From contig CALESY010000168.1 of assembly GCA_937919945.1 (NCBI GenBank), forward strand, positions 1-64,000: a stretch of DNA of 64,000 nt, written 5' to 3'. This stretch comes from an uncultured Chitinophagaceae bacterium (GTDB lineage Bacteria; Bacteroidota; Bacteroidia; Chitinophagales; Chitinophagaceae). The notes beneath the pieces were generated by a model that had not been told where the DNA came from, made no database searches, and saw only the letters and a list, made by a program, of their open reading frames with translations. Shown piece by piece: positions 33,715 to 43,925 of this stretch; the stretch's first letter is position 1; the number at the start of each line of letters is the position of its first letter. The translations under genes and the position numbers were made by a program.

Positions 33715-34837
33715 TTCCCCTATTCAAAACAAAACAATCATCATTTTGTCTCAACAAGACTGGGGCGATATGTATATCTCTAAACATCATTATGCGCTTG
33801 CCTTATCGCAAGCTGGTAATCTTGTTTATTTTGTAAACGGTCCACATATTGATAACTTGAGCAAAGGAGAAGTTATCATCTCTGAAACAGAGCATCCTAA
33901 TCTGTTTGTCATTAACCATAGATTGTCTTTCTCGTTATTGCTCAAGTATAAGTTTAACTATTTATACTCATTTCTTATACGTAAGCACATCAGCAACATT
34001 GTAAAAGCGGTTCAGAGAAAGGTTGATTATATATGGTCTTTTGACTTGTCTGACACATTGCCACTGCGGTTTTTTCCGAATGATATTAAAAAAGTATTCA
34101 TTCCTGTTGATGAGTTATCTGAAGAAAGTGCAGGTAAAGCAGCTATTGGTGCTGAAGCTATTTTTTCTGTTACCCATGAAATATTAGCCAAGTTCAGACA
34201 ATACAAGGTGCCCAAAGTTTTTTTGAATCACGGTGTGGCGGCTCATTTCATAAATGATGAAGTGCAGTATCATGTCAATAAACCTATACACATTGCTTTG
34301 TCAGGCAACTTTTTGCGTCCGGATATCGATTGGCATACATTACTGCAGATTGTAAATGAGAATAAAGAACTTGTTTTTCATTTTTATGGTTCTGTAAGTG
34401 CCGGCAATGCTAATCTAGGAAATGAAAATGCGGTAGAGGCAGAAAGGCAGATTAACGAATTAAGGAAAAATGAAAATATCATTTTGCATGGCCAAACACA
34501 GACGCAGCAGCTGGCTTCAGAATTAAAAAAGGCAGATTGCTTTCTTATTTGCTACGATATTAATAAAGACCAAAGTGGCGGAACAAACTATCATAAAGTG
34601 TTGGAATATCTGGCAACGGGCAATGTAGTTATAGCAAATAATATTACAACGTACAGTGGTAGCGGGTTAGTAGAAATGCCGGAAGAAAGAGATAATCATA
34701 CATTACCCGCACTTTTTAAAAAGGTGGTGGCTAATATTACCCAATACAATACACAAGAGCAGCGTATTAAACGTATAGAATACGCAAAGCAACATTTGTA
34801 CACCGAGCAAATAAAAAAAATTGCGGCGTACTTATAA
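33704..34837 (+). CDS. Glycosyltransferase, GT-B fold, divergent
   Basis: A 377-residue protein: N-terminal IIILSQQDWGDMYISKHHYALALSQ, middle VDYIWSFDLSDTLPL, and a C-terminal NYHKVLEYLATGNVVIAN segment in the place of the donor-sugar loop. These features fit GT-B glycosyltransferases resembling GT4, but E-x7-E is not present. The ATG lies inside the end of the aminotransferase gene (11-bp overlap). Donor and acceptor unknown. Confidence 0.72.
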   Translation: MQGDSPIQNKTIIILSQQDWGDMYISKHHYALALSQAGNLVYFVNGPHIDNLSKGEVIISETEHPNLFVINHRLSFSLLLKYKFNYLYSFLIRKHISNIVKAVQRKVDYIWSFDLSDTLPLRFFPNDIKKVFIPVDELSEESAGKAAIGAEAIFSVTHEILAKFRQYKVPKVFLNHGVAAHFINDEVQYHVNKPIHIALSGNFLRPDIDWHTLLQIVNENKELVFHFYGSVSAGNANLGNENAVEAERQINELRKNENIILHGQTQTQQLASELKKADCFLICYDINKDQSGGTNYHKVLEYLATGNVVIANNITTYSGSGLVEMPEERDNHTLPALFKKVVANITQYNTQEQRIKRIEYAKQHLYTEQIKKIAAYL

Positions 34838-34849
34838 AAGCTGATATAC

Positions 34850-36127
34850 TTGCAACCTTCTTCAGTTTTATTAGTGACAAATGTAAATATGGCATCTAAT
34901 CCCAGGTGTCATAAAGAACTGATGGCATTGACGGAAGCTGGCTACAGGGTTGGTGTGCTGAAGTTTAACATACAAAATTGGTCATCTTCTTTTGAGGATG
35001 AAATTGAGAAGGCATATCCAAATGTGACATGGATAAATATTGAAAATAAATCACAGAACCTTTTGCTGTGGTTACATGCCACCATAGCTCATTTATTGGG
35101 TAACTATGCTTTAAAGTTGAGAATTGTCTCAACCAGACTTATATCATATAGTATAGACAAGCGGAGCTATATACTACACAAAAAAATTAAGAGAATTATT
35201 AAAGATTACGATGTTGTAATTGCACACAACCCCGGTGCTTTTTGGGCTGTAAGCAATAATGCAATAGCTGCAGGTAAAAAATTTGCAATCGATGTAGAAG
35301 ACTATCACCCTGGTGAATACAAACAAAAAACTGCTGAAGATAAGATGCGCAAGCTGATGCAGGCTACTTTAAAAAACGCTTCATATGTTTCGTGTGCATC
35401 TCCGTTAATTGCAGCACATACCTTGCAAGATTTGCCAGGTATTGAACGTAAATTAAGTGTTGTCAACAATGTCTTCCCTTTACATTTGCAACCAGTATTC
35501 AGCCCGAGGTCAAAAGTGCATACATCTGCACTTACATTAGTTTGGTTCTCTCAATACATAGGGCTCGATAGAGGGCTTGATGACGTGATAGAGGCCATGA
35601 ACCTTATTCATGATTTTGAAGTACAGCTTACGTTAATTGGCTACGCAGATACAACTGTTGCTGAAGCGTTACAACATAAATTGCATAATAATAGGCATAA
35701 AATTCTCATACGCTTACCATTGCCTGAAAAAGAACTGATGCATGAGGTAGCCAGGCATGATATCGGATTAGCGTTAGAGAAGAGCCCCAATCTAAACAGA
35801 CGGTTATGCCTTACCAATAAGTTGTTTACTTACTTGCTATGTGGCAACGCTATTATAGCGTCAGACACGGAAGCACAAGTGCAGTTTATGTCTGCTTACA
35901 AAGGTATAGGTGATGTGTATACATCAGGAGATGTTGCAGGGCTGACCGACATGTTAAAGAGCTATTACAGCAATAAAAGTGCATTGAATGAAAAACGCAT
36001 GGCGTCTTATGCTCTTGCATCTCATGAGCTGAATTGGGATATGGAAAAAAAGAAATGGCTGGCATTAGTTAATAATACACTATTTGAAAAAGATACTCAT
36101 CATATCACCACATTTTCCGCCGTCTAA
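34850..36127 (+). CDS. Glycosyltransferase, GT-B fold
   Basis: A 425-residue protein related to the one at 17367-18560: LLVTNVNMASNPRCHKEL, VIAHNPGAFWAVS, IDVEDYHPGEYK, and a C-terminal LTNKLFTYLLCGNAIIASDT. The start is TTG at 34850, because the first conserved strand (VLLVTN) begins five residues later; an ATG at residue 13 would remove it. Its last 44 bp overlap the next gene. Confidence 0.75.
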   Translation: MQPSSVLLVTNVNMASNPRCHKELMALTEAGYRVGVLKFNIQNWSSSFEDEIEKAYPNVTWINIENKSQNLLLWLHATIAHLLGNYALKLRIVSTRLISYSIDKRSYILHKKIKRIIKDYDVVIAHNPGAFWAVSNNAIAAGKKFAIDVEDYHPGEYKQKTAEDKMRKLMQATLKNASYVSCASPLIAAHTLQDLPGIERKLSVVNNVFPLHLQPVFSPRSKVHTSALTLVWFSQYIGLDRGLDDVIEAMNLIHDFEVQLTLIGYADTTVAEALQHKLHNNRHKILIRLPLPEKELMHEVARHDIGLALEKSPNLNRRLCLTNKLFTYLLCGNAIIASDTEAQVQFMSAYKGIGDVYTSGDVAGLTDMLKSYYSNKSALNEKRMASYALASHELNWDMEKKKWLALVNNTLFEKDTHHITTFSAV

Positions 36128-37355
36128 CCTCGCGGCGGTTCATCGCTCAAGGCTGTTTGCACAACACTTGCCGACTTTTGGTTGGCAACCAACAATACTC
36201 ACGGTTGATGAAAAGTTTTATGAAGAGGCGCTCGATGAAAATCTGGTAAAATTAATCCCACAAGATCTTGAAATAGTTAAGTGTAATGCATTCAACGTTA
36301 CAAAGCCACGTCTTATTGGCGATATCGGTTTAAGGGCATTTATACAACTGTATAAGAAGGCAAAGGCCATTGTGCTTGAAAAGAAAATAGACTTTGTATA
36401 CATACCGATACCCTCATTTTATGTAGCGCTTATTGGCAGGATGCTACATAAGTCAACTGGTGTAGCTTATGGTATAGATTATATTGATCCTTGGGTACAT
36501 AGTTTCCCGCAAAAGAACCTTCGACATAAGTTAAGCGAACTGGTCGCCAAAACATTAGAACCTATAGCTGTAAAAAAAGCTTCGTTAATAACAGGTGTGG
36601 CTGAAGGTTATTATAAAGGTGTTATTGACAGAAACCCGCATCTGAAAAGTACTTGCGTATTTGCTGCTATGCCTTATGGGGGTGAGGAGAAAGACCATCA
36701 AGCTTTAGCGGCCCTCAATGCAAAAACATACTTGTTTAATACATCAACTAAAACGCGATTAGTGTATGCAGGTGCTATGTTGCCTAAGGCGTTTCAATTA
36801 TTAGACAATATACTGGCATCAATAGCAGCAAATAAGTACTTATTTGAAAATATTGAGTTTCATTTTATCGGAACAGGTAAATCTCCGAACGATACACAAG
36901 GATATAATATAAAACCTCTTGCAGAAAAGCATCATTTATGGCAAGATGTTGTATTTGAATATCCCGCACGGATACCTTATTTAGATGTCCTTATACATCT
37001 TGATGCTGCAGATGGTGTCTTTATATTAGGCAGTACAGAGCCTCACTATACACCTTCTAAATTGTATCAGGCGGTACTGTCCGGTAAACCTGTTTTGGCA
37101 GTTTTACATCAAGAATCTAAAGCATTGCAAGTGCTTAATAATACAAAAGCAGGCATCACATTACCTATCAGCGAGGAGAATGTACATGATGTGGTAAGTA
37201 ATTTTCCAAATGCATTCAGGCAATATCTTTTGTTTTTAAGCACATTTAATAAAAACGATGTTGATAAGACAGCTTTTGAACAATACAGCGCAAAGGCAGT
37301 AACAAAACAGTTGTGCGAAGCATTAAATAAAATACAAAGCCGGGCAATCAGCTGA
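36084..37355 (+). CDS. Glycosyltransferase, GT-B fold
   Basis: A 423-residue protein beginning with IISPHFPPSNLAAVHRSRLF, which is a common start of GT4-like enzymes (PYFPPSxxAGxxR pattern), then PSFYVALIG and IDYIDPWVHSFP in the acceptor domain and GSTEPHYTPSKLYQAVLSGKPVLA in the donor domain. The start is TTG at 36084, 44 bp inside the previous gene. No downstream start would keep the conserved first strand, so the long overlap appears real. Confidence 0.76.
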   Translation: MKKILIISPHFPPSNLAAVHRSRLFAQHLPTFGWQPTILTVDEKFYEEALDENLVKLIPQDLEIVKCNAFNVTKPRLIGDIGLRAFIQLYKKAKAIVLEKKIDFVYIPIPSFYVALIGRMLHKSTGVAYGIDYIDPWVHSFPQKNLRHKLSELVAKTLEPIAVKKASLITGVAEGYYKGVIDRNPHLKSTCVFAAMPYGGEEKDHQALAALNAKTYLFNTSTKTRLVYAGAMLPKAFQLLDNILASIAANKYLFENIEFHFIGTGKSPNDTQGYNIKPLAEKHHLWQDVVFEYPARIPYLDVLIHLDAADGVFILGSTEPHYTPSKLYQAVLSGKPVLAVLHQESKALQVLNNTKAGITLPISEENVHDVVSNFPNAFRQYLLFLSTFNKNDVDKTAFEQYSAKAVTKQLCEALNKIQSRAIS

Positions 37356-37362
37356 TTATTAT

Positions 37363-38460
37363 ATGAAAATCCTTTGTTTCCTCAGTGGCAGTATTCTCTC
37401 CGGAAAAGAGTATGTAGCATTGGATGCAATTGATGGATGGCTAAGAGCAGGGCATGATGTGCAAGTAGCATTCGTAGGTTGGCACGATGGTAAATTCAAA
37501 CAAAAACTACAGGAAAGAAATGTAGTCTGTCATCCTATCAAGTTGGGTTGGTATTATATCAGAAATATAAAATGGTCTATCGATTCACTGATACACTATC
37601 CCGGTGCAGTACGGAGTTTTATCCGATTACAGAAAAATTTCAGCCCAGACGTTTTGTACGTTGATAGCTTTCGCCCATTAGTGTTGCTTGCACCATTTAT
37701 AAAAACGAAAATTATGTTTCATGTACATGAAGCTATTACGTTTAGTGCCAATCAAAAGATGTTTATTAAACCAATTAATAAACGTGTTCATAAGTATATA
37801 GCTGTTTCTGATTTTATAAAAAAGGACCTGATAGCTGCAGGGGCAACCCCTGAAAAAATTACTATAATACGTAATGCGCTGCAGCTAAAAACAGATGCCC
37901 CAAGGCAATATATGCCACAAAGTATATTGAGGATTGGTATAGTAGGACAGATACTGGAATCGAAAGGACATACAGATATGCTTACGGCTTGTACTATGCT
38001 GCGCAATGCTGCGGTGCGGTATAGACTTTTCATTTTTGGCAGCGGTAATGAAGCATATATTCAGGAACTAAAAGCATTAGCGCAACAGTATGCAGTACAA
38101 GATGATATCGAATGGGTAGGCTATGTAGCAGACAAAGCCAGTATATATAATACGGTAGATGTGGTGGTTATACCATCACGTTGCGACGAAGCTTTTTCGT
38201 TAGTAGCCATAGAAGCAGCGGCATACAGGTTGCCTGTTATCGCAACTATTTCCGGCGCATTGCCCGAAAATGTTATAAATAATATAACAGGAATATTGAT
38301 TAATAAAGAATCGCCGAAAGACTTGTTCAATGCCCTTATAAAACTATATAGTAACCCAGCAGAGATAGATAGGATAGGAACATCTGCCAGAAATCATGTA
38401 GTGCAAAACTTTCAATTAGCAGATATGCAAGCTGCTATGAATCAGGTATTAAATAATTAG
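37363..38460 (+). CDS. Glycosyltransferase, GT4-like
   Basis: A 365-residue GT-B enzyme. Donor-domain motifs include IGIVGQILESKGHTDML, WVGYVADKASIYNTVDVVVIPS and the E-x7-E stretch DEAFSLVAIEAAAYRLPVIAT. The N-terminal FLSGSILSGKEYVALDAI and MFHVHEAITF are in the acceptor half. It lies 7 bp after the previous glycosyltransferase. Specificity unknown. Confidence 0.88.
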   Translation: MKILCFLSGSILSGKEYVALDAIDGWLRAGHDVQVAFVGWHDGKFKQKLQERNVVCHPIKLGWYYIRNIKWSIDSLIHYPGAVRSFIRLQKNFSPDVLYVDSFRPLVLLAPFIKTKIMFHVHEAITFSANQKMFIKPINKRVHKYIAVSDFIKKDLIAAGATPEKITIIRNALQLKTDAPRQYMPQSILRIGIVGQILESKGHTDMLTACTMLRNAAVRYRLFIFGSGNEAYIQELKALAQQYAVQDDIEWVGYVADKASIYNTVDVVVIPSRCDEAFSLVAIEAAAYRLPVIATISGALPENVINNITGILINKESPKDLFNALIKLYSNPAEIDRIGTSARNHVVQNFQLADMQAAMNQVLNN

Positions 38461-38461
38461 T

Positions 38462-39634
38462 ATGCCAATGCGGCTGGCAATAGTTACAACACATCCTATA
38501 CAATACAATGCTCCTTGGTTCAGGATGCTGGCACAACAAAGCAGCGTGTCAGTAAAAGTATTTTATACATGGGAAGCTGCACAAAGCAATGAAAAGTACG
38601 ATCCCGGCTTCAAAAGAGTTGTTGCCTGGGATATACCATTATTAGATGGGTATGAGTATGTTTTTGTAAAAAACGTAGCTGTACAGCAAGGTTCTCACCA
38701 TTTCAAAGGCATTGACAACCCTACATTGATACAAGAAATAAAAGATTGGCAGGCAGAGGCAGTATTAGTAATAGGGTGGGCTTACAAAAGCCACTTATCA
38801 TGCATGCGGTATTTTAAAGGTAGGTTACCCGTCATTTTCAGAGGAGATTCTACATTGCTCGACGAACAAACAGGTATCAAAACCTTACTACGTAGGCTTG
38901 CATTGCGGTTTGTTTACAGACACATAGATTATGCACTGTACGTAGGTGAAAATAACAGGCAATACTTCAAAGTACATGGGGTTGGCGATGATAAGCTTAT
39001 ATATGCGCCGCATGCAATAGATAATGATCGATTTGCAGATAACAAGTATAGGCAGGAAGCAGACAACTTGAGGAAGCAGTTGAATATTGCTGTTGGCGAT
39101 TTTGTAATACTATTTGCAGGCAAGCTGGAGAAAAAAAAGAATCCTGCTTTTCTGTTAGAGCTGTCAAAAAGAATAACAAATGACAACGTAAGATTTGTTA
39201 TTGCAGGCAATGGTGAACAGGAAGGATATTTAAGACAACAAACTGCAAACGATAAGCGTTTTGTTTTTCTCGGCTTCTGCAATCAACAAATGATGCCTGC
39301 AGTATATAATCTTGCAGATGTCTTTGTTTTACCTTCAACAGGGCCAAATGAAACTTGGGGATTGGCAGTTAATGAAGCGATGGCTTGCGCCAAGCCTGTA
39401 ATCGCTACTGACAAAGTTGGTGGTGCCATAGATTTGATAAAAGACAATGGCATTATAATAGCCACTGACGGCTATGATGATGCAGTAAAGTATATTAATA
39501 AATTAAGAGAAGATACAGCGTATCTGCATGAGCAACAGGCAAAATCCGTTGATAATATCAAGCATTTTACTTTTAAGCATATTGTAGATAACATTACATC
39601 TTTAGTAGAAAGGATTAAGACAACCGACAGATAG
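38462..39634 (+). CDS. Glycosyltransferase, GT4-like
   Basis: A 390-residue GT-B enzyme: IVTTHPIQYNAPWFRML at the start, FRGDSTLLDEQTG, the donor-domain ILFAGKLEKKKNPAFLLEL and the E-x7-E stretch NETWGLAVNEAMACAKPVIAT. The N-terminal HPIQYNAPWF block is seen in a GT4 subgroup common in Bacteroidota and cyanobacterial polysaccharide loci. It starts one base after the previous stop. Confidence 0.87.
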   Translation: MPMRLAIVTTHPIQYNAPWFRMLAQQSSVSVKVFYTWEAAQSNEKYDPGFKRVVAWDIPLLDGYEYVFVKNVAVQQGSHHFKGIDNPTLIQEIKDWQAEAVLVIGWAYKSHLSCMRYFKGRLPVIFRGDSTLLDEQTGIKTLLRRLALRFVYRHIDYALYVGENNRQYFKVHGVGDDKLIYAPHAIDNDRFADNKYRQEADNLRKQLNIAVGDFVILFAGKLEKKKNPAFLLELSKRITNDNVRFVIAGNGEQEGYLRQQTANDKRFVFLGFCNQQMMPAVYNLADVFVLPSTGPNETWGLAVNEAMACAKPVIATDKVGGAIDLIKDNGIIIATDGYDDAVKYINKLREDTAYLHEQQAKSVDNIKHFTFKHIVDNITSLVERIKTTDR

Positions 39635-39638
39635 AATA

Positions 39639-41072
39639 ATGTATCAATATCAGCAATCAAAAAATACAGGATTAGGAACAACACAAAAAGGCACACTCCC
39701 CGTTATGTTGGGATTTTTGTGTTATGCGTTTTTATCTCAATATATTTGGTTGAGCATATTTTCGGGTATCATTTTCCTGATTATCATAAACCTATTATAT
39801 AAACCATATATCCCGCCGGTTCTTATTTACTTATTTGGTGTTCACTGGTTACAAGTCTTTGCAACTGTTTTACATGCAGATTATAATGGAAGAACTTTGG
39901 AGGATGTCTTTAGCTCTATAACAGGACATGATGTTGATACACTGCTTATTGTTACTATGTTGCAGATAGGGGTCATGGTATTCTTCTTATCACGTGTACT
40001 GAAAATTAAGTATCAGCCAAACCTTGAGATGTTTCAGCGGGCTGCAAACCAGCTTAATGTAAAAAAGCTGCTGTATTTATTTGCTATAGCAACAATTATT
40101 TTCCCCACACTATTAGCAGTTACTCGCTCTAATTCATCACTTAATCAATTAGTACAAGCATTCGCGGTAATCCGAAAAGTATTATTGTTGATGATGATAT
40201 TTATTGTCTTGTTAAGAAAAACCAATTACAACAATCTCATCATTACATTATTAGTGTTGGAATTCTTGCTGAGCTTCGTGTCCTACTTTTCCAACTTTAA
40301 AGAAGTAATATTATTAATACTCTTCGCATATCTTACTGTTAAGCCATACATACAATCAAAACAATTATTTAGGTTAGTGCCGCTTGGGTTATTGTCTGTT
40401 ACATTTCTTATTTTTTGGTCGGGTGTCAAAGAGGGTTATAGGAGTTATCTGAACCAGGGGTCGCGCATGCAGGAAGTAAGTGTAAGTACATCTGACGCTC
40501 TAAATTATCTTGGCGATAAAGTAGCAGATTTTAGTATAGACTCTTTTAAGCATGGTACAGATAAGCTGATATATCGTATGCAGTACATGCAGCAGTATAT
40601 CACTGTGCATGAAAGGGTCCCTACACTCATACCACATAAAAATGGTGAAAACCTTGTAAGTACTATACGCTTCTTGTTAATGCCCCGCTTTTTAGACCCC
40701 GGTAAGAGTATTCTCGACCCCTCATCAAAAACGTCTTATTATACCGGCAAAACTTTCGCTAATGCACAGCAAGGTACATCTATTTCAATGGGATACTTCT
40801 GCGATTTATATATAGACTTCGGATTGTGGTGGATGTTTATACCGCTATTAATTATTACTTATTTGATTGGAAAAGTATCTAATTATATCATCAACTCAGA
40901 TAAGTATAACATTATATTCACCTATTCACTCTTTATAGGTACTATACTCAGCTTGGGAACTTTTGAGTCTGACATAATATTTTATATAGGCTCTGTCCGA
41001 AATTATGCAGTATTTATGTTGCTGGGTAATTTCTTCCTGTTCCCGTTCCTGAACAAGTACATCAAAGCCTGA
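39639..41072 (+). CDS. Wzy-like polysaccharide polymerase or related membrane protein
   Basis: A 477-residue integral membrane protein with about ten to twelve hydrophobic segments and a large hydrophilic loop (about residues 265-365), the layout of O-antigen polymerases. No short motif proves the family, as Wzy proteins share little sequence. Position among glycosyltransferases supports the call. A Wzy-type polymerase acts on lipid-linked repeat units in the periplasm, which is hard to combine with the Wzm/Wzt exporter in the same locus. It could instead be a ligase, but a Wzx flippase is excluded by topology and lack of resemblance. Confidence 0.65.
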   Translation: MYQYQQSKNTGLGTTQKGTLPVMLGFLCYAFLSQYIWLSIFSGIIFLIIINLLYKPYIPPVLIYLFGVHWLQVFATVLHADYNGRTLEDVFSSITGHDVDTLLIVTMLQIGVMVFFLSRVLKIKYQPNLEMFQRAANQLNVKKLLYLFAIATIIFPTLLAVTRSNSSLNQLVQAFAVIRKVLLLMMIFIVLLRKTNYNNLIITLLVLEFLLSFVSYFSNFKEVILLILFAYLTVKPYIQSKQLFRLVPLGLLSVTFLIFWSGVKEGYRSYLNQGSRMQEVSVSTSDALNYLGDKVADFSIDSFKHGTDKLIYRMQYMQQYITVHERVPTLIPHKNGENLVSTIRFLLMPRFLDPGKSILDPSSKTSYYTGKTFANAQQGTSISMGYFCDLYIDFGLWWMFIPLLIITYLIGKVSNYIINSDKYNIIFTYSLFIGTILSLGTFESDIIFYIGSVRNYAVFMLLGNFFLFPFLNKYIKA

Positions 41073-42184
41073 TGAAATTATTTATTACCTATGAATACTT
41101 TTTACCTGCTTACAAAGCAGGTGGCCCTGTACAGTCTTTGGCAAACTTAGCGGCAAACTATACCAATGCAACCATTTATATATACTGCAGGCATACAGAT
41201 ATGGATGGCTCAGTTCTCGCAAATGTAAAACACAATGAATGGGTACAGTATAACAGCCACACAAAAGTGTATTACAGTACAGGTAACGAAAAGCATACAG
41301 TGTACGATATACTAACAGCAGTCAATCCTGATGTTGTTTTTATCAATGGTATCTTTTCTCCACGCTTCAATATCAAGCCGTTGCTTTGGTCTGGCGATGC
41401 GCGAAAAGTAGTGTCCGCAAGGGGTATGTTACATGCAGGGGCTTTGTCACAAAAGCCTTTAAAGAAAAAAATATTCCTCAATGTATATAAATTGCTTGGC
41501 TTGCATAAGAAATGCGTATTTCATGCTACTACACAAGAGGAAAGAGAATACATATACCATACATTTGGTAAAGATGTTAAGGTGTATGTAGCTGCAAATT
41601 TTCCAAACATTGTGAATAAATTGCCAGTTGCCAATAAAGAACAAGGTTTGCTCAAACTATTGTCAGTAGCACTCATCAGCCCGATGAAGAATATTAAGCT
41701 GGTATTAGAAGCTCTTTCTCAATGCAAAGAAAATATCACTTACGACATATTCGGCCCAGTAAAAGATACTGCCTACTGGGATGAATGTAAATCAGTTATT
41801 GCAACATTGCCAACTAACATTACGGTAAACTATCACGGCGCAATACCACCGGAACAAGTACAGTTAATACTGGCTGATTGCCATTGTTTTATACTACCCA
41901 GCAAAAGCGAAAACTTTGGCCATGCTATCTACGAAGCATTGGCATCGGGCAAGCCTGTTATTACAAGCACTCATACACCGTGGAATGATTTGGCAGCTAG
42001 CAAAGCAGGTGTAAACGTAGATATAGATAATATAGCAACCATTGTAACAGCCATAGACGATATGGTGGCAATGGGTAACGATACATACACACAATACAGC
42101 GACGGCGCCGTCAGGTATGCTTCAAATAAAATCAACATAGCATCTATAAAGAAAGACTATGATGCGATGTTTTTAAACAGATAA
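41072..42184 (+). CDS. Glycosyltransferase, GT4-like
   Basis: A 370-residue GT-B enzyme with FITYEYFLPAYKAGGPVQSLANL at the N-terminus, SARGMLHAGALSQKPLKK in the acceptor domain, and SENFGHAIYEALASGKPVITS carrying E-x7-E. The YFLPAYKAGGPVQSL start is a recognisable GT4 subgroup. Its ATG shares the stop of the Wzy-like gene (TGATG). Donor unknown. Confidence 0.88.
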   Translation: MKLFITYEYFLPAYKAGGPVQSLANLAANYTNATIYIYCRHTDMDGSVLANVKHNEWVQYNSHTKVYYSTGNEKHTVYDILTAVNPDVVFINGIFSPRFNIKPLLWSGDARKVVSARGMLHAGALSQKPLKKKIFLNVYKLLGLHKKCVFHATTQEEREYIYHTFGKDVKVYVAANFPNIVNKLPVANKEQGLLKLLSVALISPMKNIKLVLEALSQCKENITYDIFGPVKDTAYWDECKSVIATLPTNITVNYHGAIPPEQVQLILADCHCFILPSKSENFGHAIYEALASGKPVITSTHTPWNDLAASKAGVNVDIDNIATIVTAIDDMVAMGNDTYTQYSDGAVRYASNKINIASIKKDYDAMFLNR

Positions 42185-42197
42185 ACAACATAGAATA

Positions 42198-43925
42198 ATG
42201 ATAATTTTAGGTATCAATGCCTATCACGCAGACTCTAGCGCAGCTATACTGAAAGACGGAGAACTGATTGCCGCATCTGAAGAAGAAAGGTTTACAAGGG
42301 TAAAGCATTGGGCTGGCTTTCCTGAAAAAGCAATCCTGTTCTGCCTCAATGAATTAGGGATTACTATCAATGAGGTTGACCATATAGCCATAGGGAGAGA
42401 CCCGAAAGCAAAGTTGGGAAAGAAGATGATGTACCTTCTGAAAAACCCGCAAGGCGGATTGAAGACGGTACTGAACAGATTGAGCAATACTAAAAAAGTA
42501 GCTTCGCTCGAACAGGAGCTTTCGCGTATTACTGGCGTAGATGCTACATTGATTAAGCCTAAGATTCATAATGTAGAACACCATCGCAGCCATCTTGCAT
42601 CTGCATTTTTTGCCAGCCCTTATGATGAGGCAGCATTGCTATCTATTGATGGTTCGGGCGACTTCACCAGCACTATGATAGCTGTTGGTAAGGGTAATAA
42701 AATAGAAGTGCTCGACTCGGTAGATTTCCCCGTTTCTGTCGGTACGTTCTACACTGCCTTTACACAGTTTCTTGGTTTCCCGCATTACGGCGATGAATAC
42801 AAAGTAATGGGGCTTGCACCCTATGGCGAACCGAAATACGTAGATAAGATAAGAGATGTAATCAGGTTTACTGAAGACGGACTGTTTACATGGAATCAAA
42901 AATATTTTAAGTCCGCAAAAGATGTAGTGGTTACTTATGGTGATGACCATATACCGTTTGTAGGTAGTTTGTTTACACCTTACTTCGAGCAACAATTTGG
43001 TAAAGCAAGAACTAAAGCCGATGAGCTGACGCAATATCATAAAGATATGGCAGCTTCTGTACAACGTTTTACAGAAGAGTTAATTTTCCATATCGTCAAC
43101 CATTTGCAAAAGCGCACGGGTTTGAAGAACCTATGCATAGCGGGTGGTGTTGCACAGAACTCTGTTGCCAATGGTAAAATACTAGCGAATTCAGGTTTTG
43201 AAAATCTGTACATACCATCTGCAGGCCACGATGCCGGCATATCAATGGGTTCAGCATTTTATGTGTACAATCAGGTGCTGAGCCAACCTCGTGCAAAAGC
43301 AGTATACTCCGCATATACAGGTAGCAAATTCAGCAATGAAGAAATTGAAACATTCCTGAAAAGCCGCGATATAACCTACAAACGTTTGGATGATGCAGAC
43401 TTATATAATTACGTATCGGATAGATTGGTGAATGCAGGTGTTGTAGGTTGGTTTCAGGGGCGTGCAGAGTTTGGTCCACGTGCACTAGGTGCTCGTTCTA
43501 TTCTGGCAGACCCACGCCGCACAGATGCTAAAGACTTGCTCAATGCAAAAATTAAACGTCGTGAAAGTTTCCGTCCATTCGCTCCTTCTATATTAAAAGA
43601 ATACGTGCCCGAATATTTTGAACGTACAGAAAATGTACCGTTCATGGAAAAAGTATTCCCTATAAAAAAAGAGAAGCATAGTGCGATACCCGCTGTTACC
43701 CACGTTGATGGTACTGGTCGTTTGCAAAGTGTTGATAAAACAGTATCACCACGATACTATAATCTGATAGATGCATTTCGCCAAAAAACCGGGGTGCCGA
43801 TATTGCTAAATACATCTTTCAACGAAAACGAGCCCATCGTTAACACACCCGCCGAAGCACTTGATTGTTTCTTGCGTACAAAGATGGATATGCTGGTACT
43901 GGAAAACTGTGTTATAGAAAGATAG
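42198..43925 (+). CDS. O-carbamoyltransferase, NodU/TobZ family
   Basis: A 575-residue enzyme that uses carbamoyl phosphate and ATP to place a carbamoyl group on a sugar hydroxyl. The N-terminal Kae1-like domain has LGINAYHADSSAAIL, VEHHRSHLASAFF with metal-binding histidines, and LLSIDGSGDF. The C-terminal YrdC-like half carries GRAEFGPRALGARSILADPR and LNTSFNENEPIVNTPAEAL. The length is normal for the family. In this locus it is a third way of adding nitrogen to the glycan, beside amides and amidines. The last base is shared with the next gene's GTG. Confidence 0.93.
   Translation: MIILGINAYHADSSAAILKDGELIAASEEERFTRVKHWAGFPEKAILFCLNELGITINEVDHIAIGRDPKAKLGKKMMYLLKNPQGGLKTVLNRLSNTKKVASLEQELSRITGVDATLIKPKIHNVEHHRSHLASAFFASPYDEAALLSIDGSGDFTSTMIAVGKGNKIEVLDSVDFPVSVGTFYTAFTQFLGFPHYGDEYKVMGLAPYGEPKYVDKIRDVIRFTEDGLFTWNQKYFKSAKDVVVTYGDDHIPFVGSLFTPYFEQQFGKARTKADELTQYHKDMAASVQRFTEELIFHIVNHLQKRTGLKNLCIAGGVAQNSVANGKILANSGFENLYIPSAGHDAGISMGSAFYVYNQVLSQPRAKAVYSAYTGSKFSNEEIETFLKSRDITYKRLDDADLYNYVSDRLVNAGVVGWFQGRAEFGPRALGARSILADPRRTDAKDLLNAKIKRRESFRPFAPSILKEYVPEYFERTENVPFMEKVFPIKKEKHSAIPAVTHVDGTGRLQSVDKTVSPRYYNLIDAFRQKTGVPILLNTSFNENEPIVNTPAEALDCFLRTKMDMLVLENCVIER

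Noticed and set aside
43865..43924. Upstream extension of the glycosyltransferase at 43925
   Set aside because: Those codons overlap the conserved carbamoyltransferase C-terminus in another frame and do not resemble the start of a GT4 enzyme.
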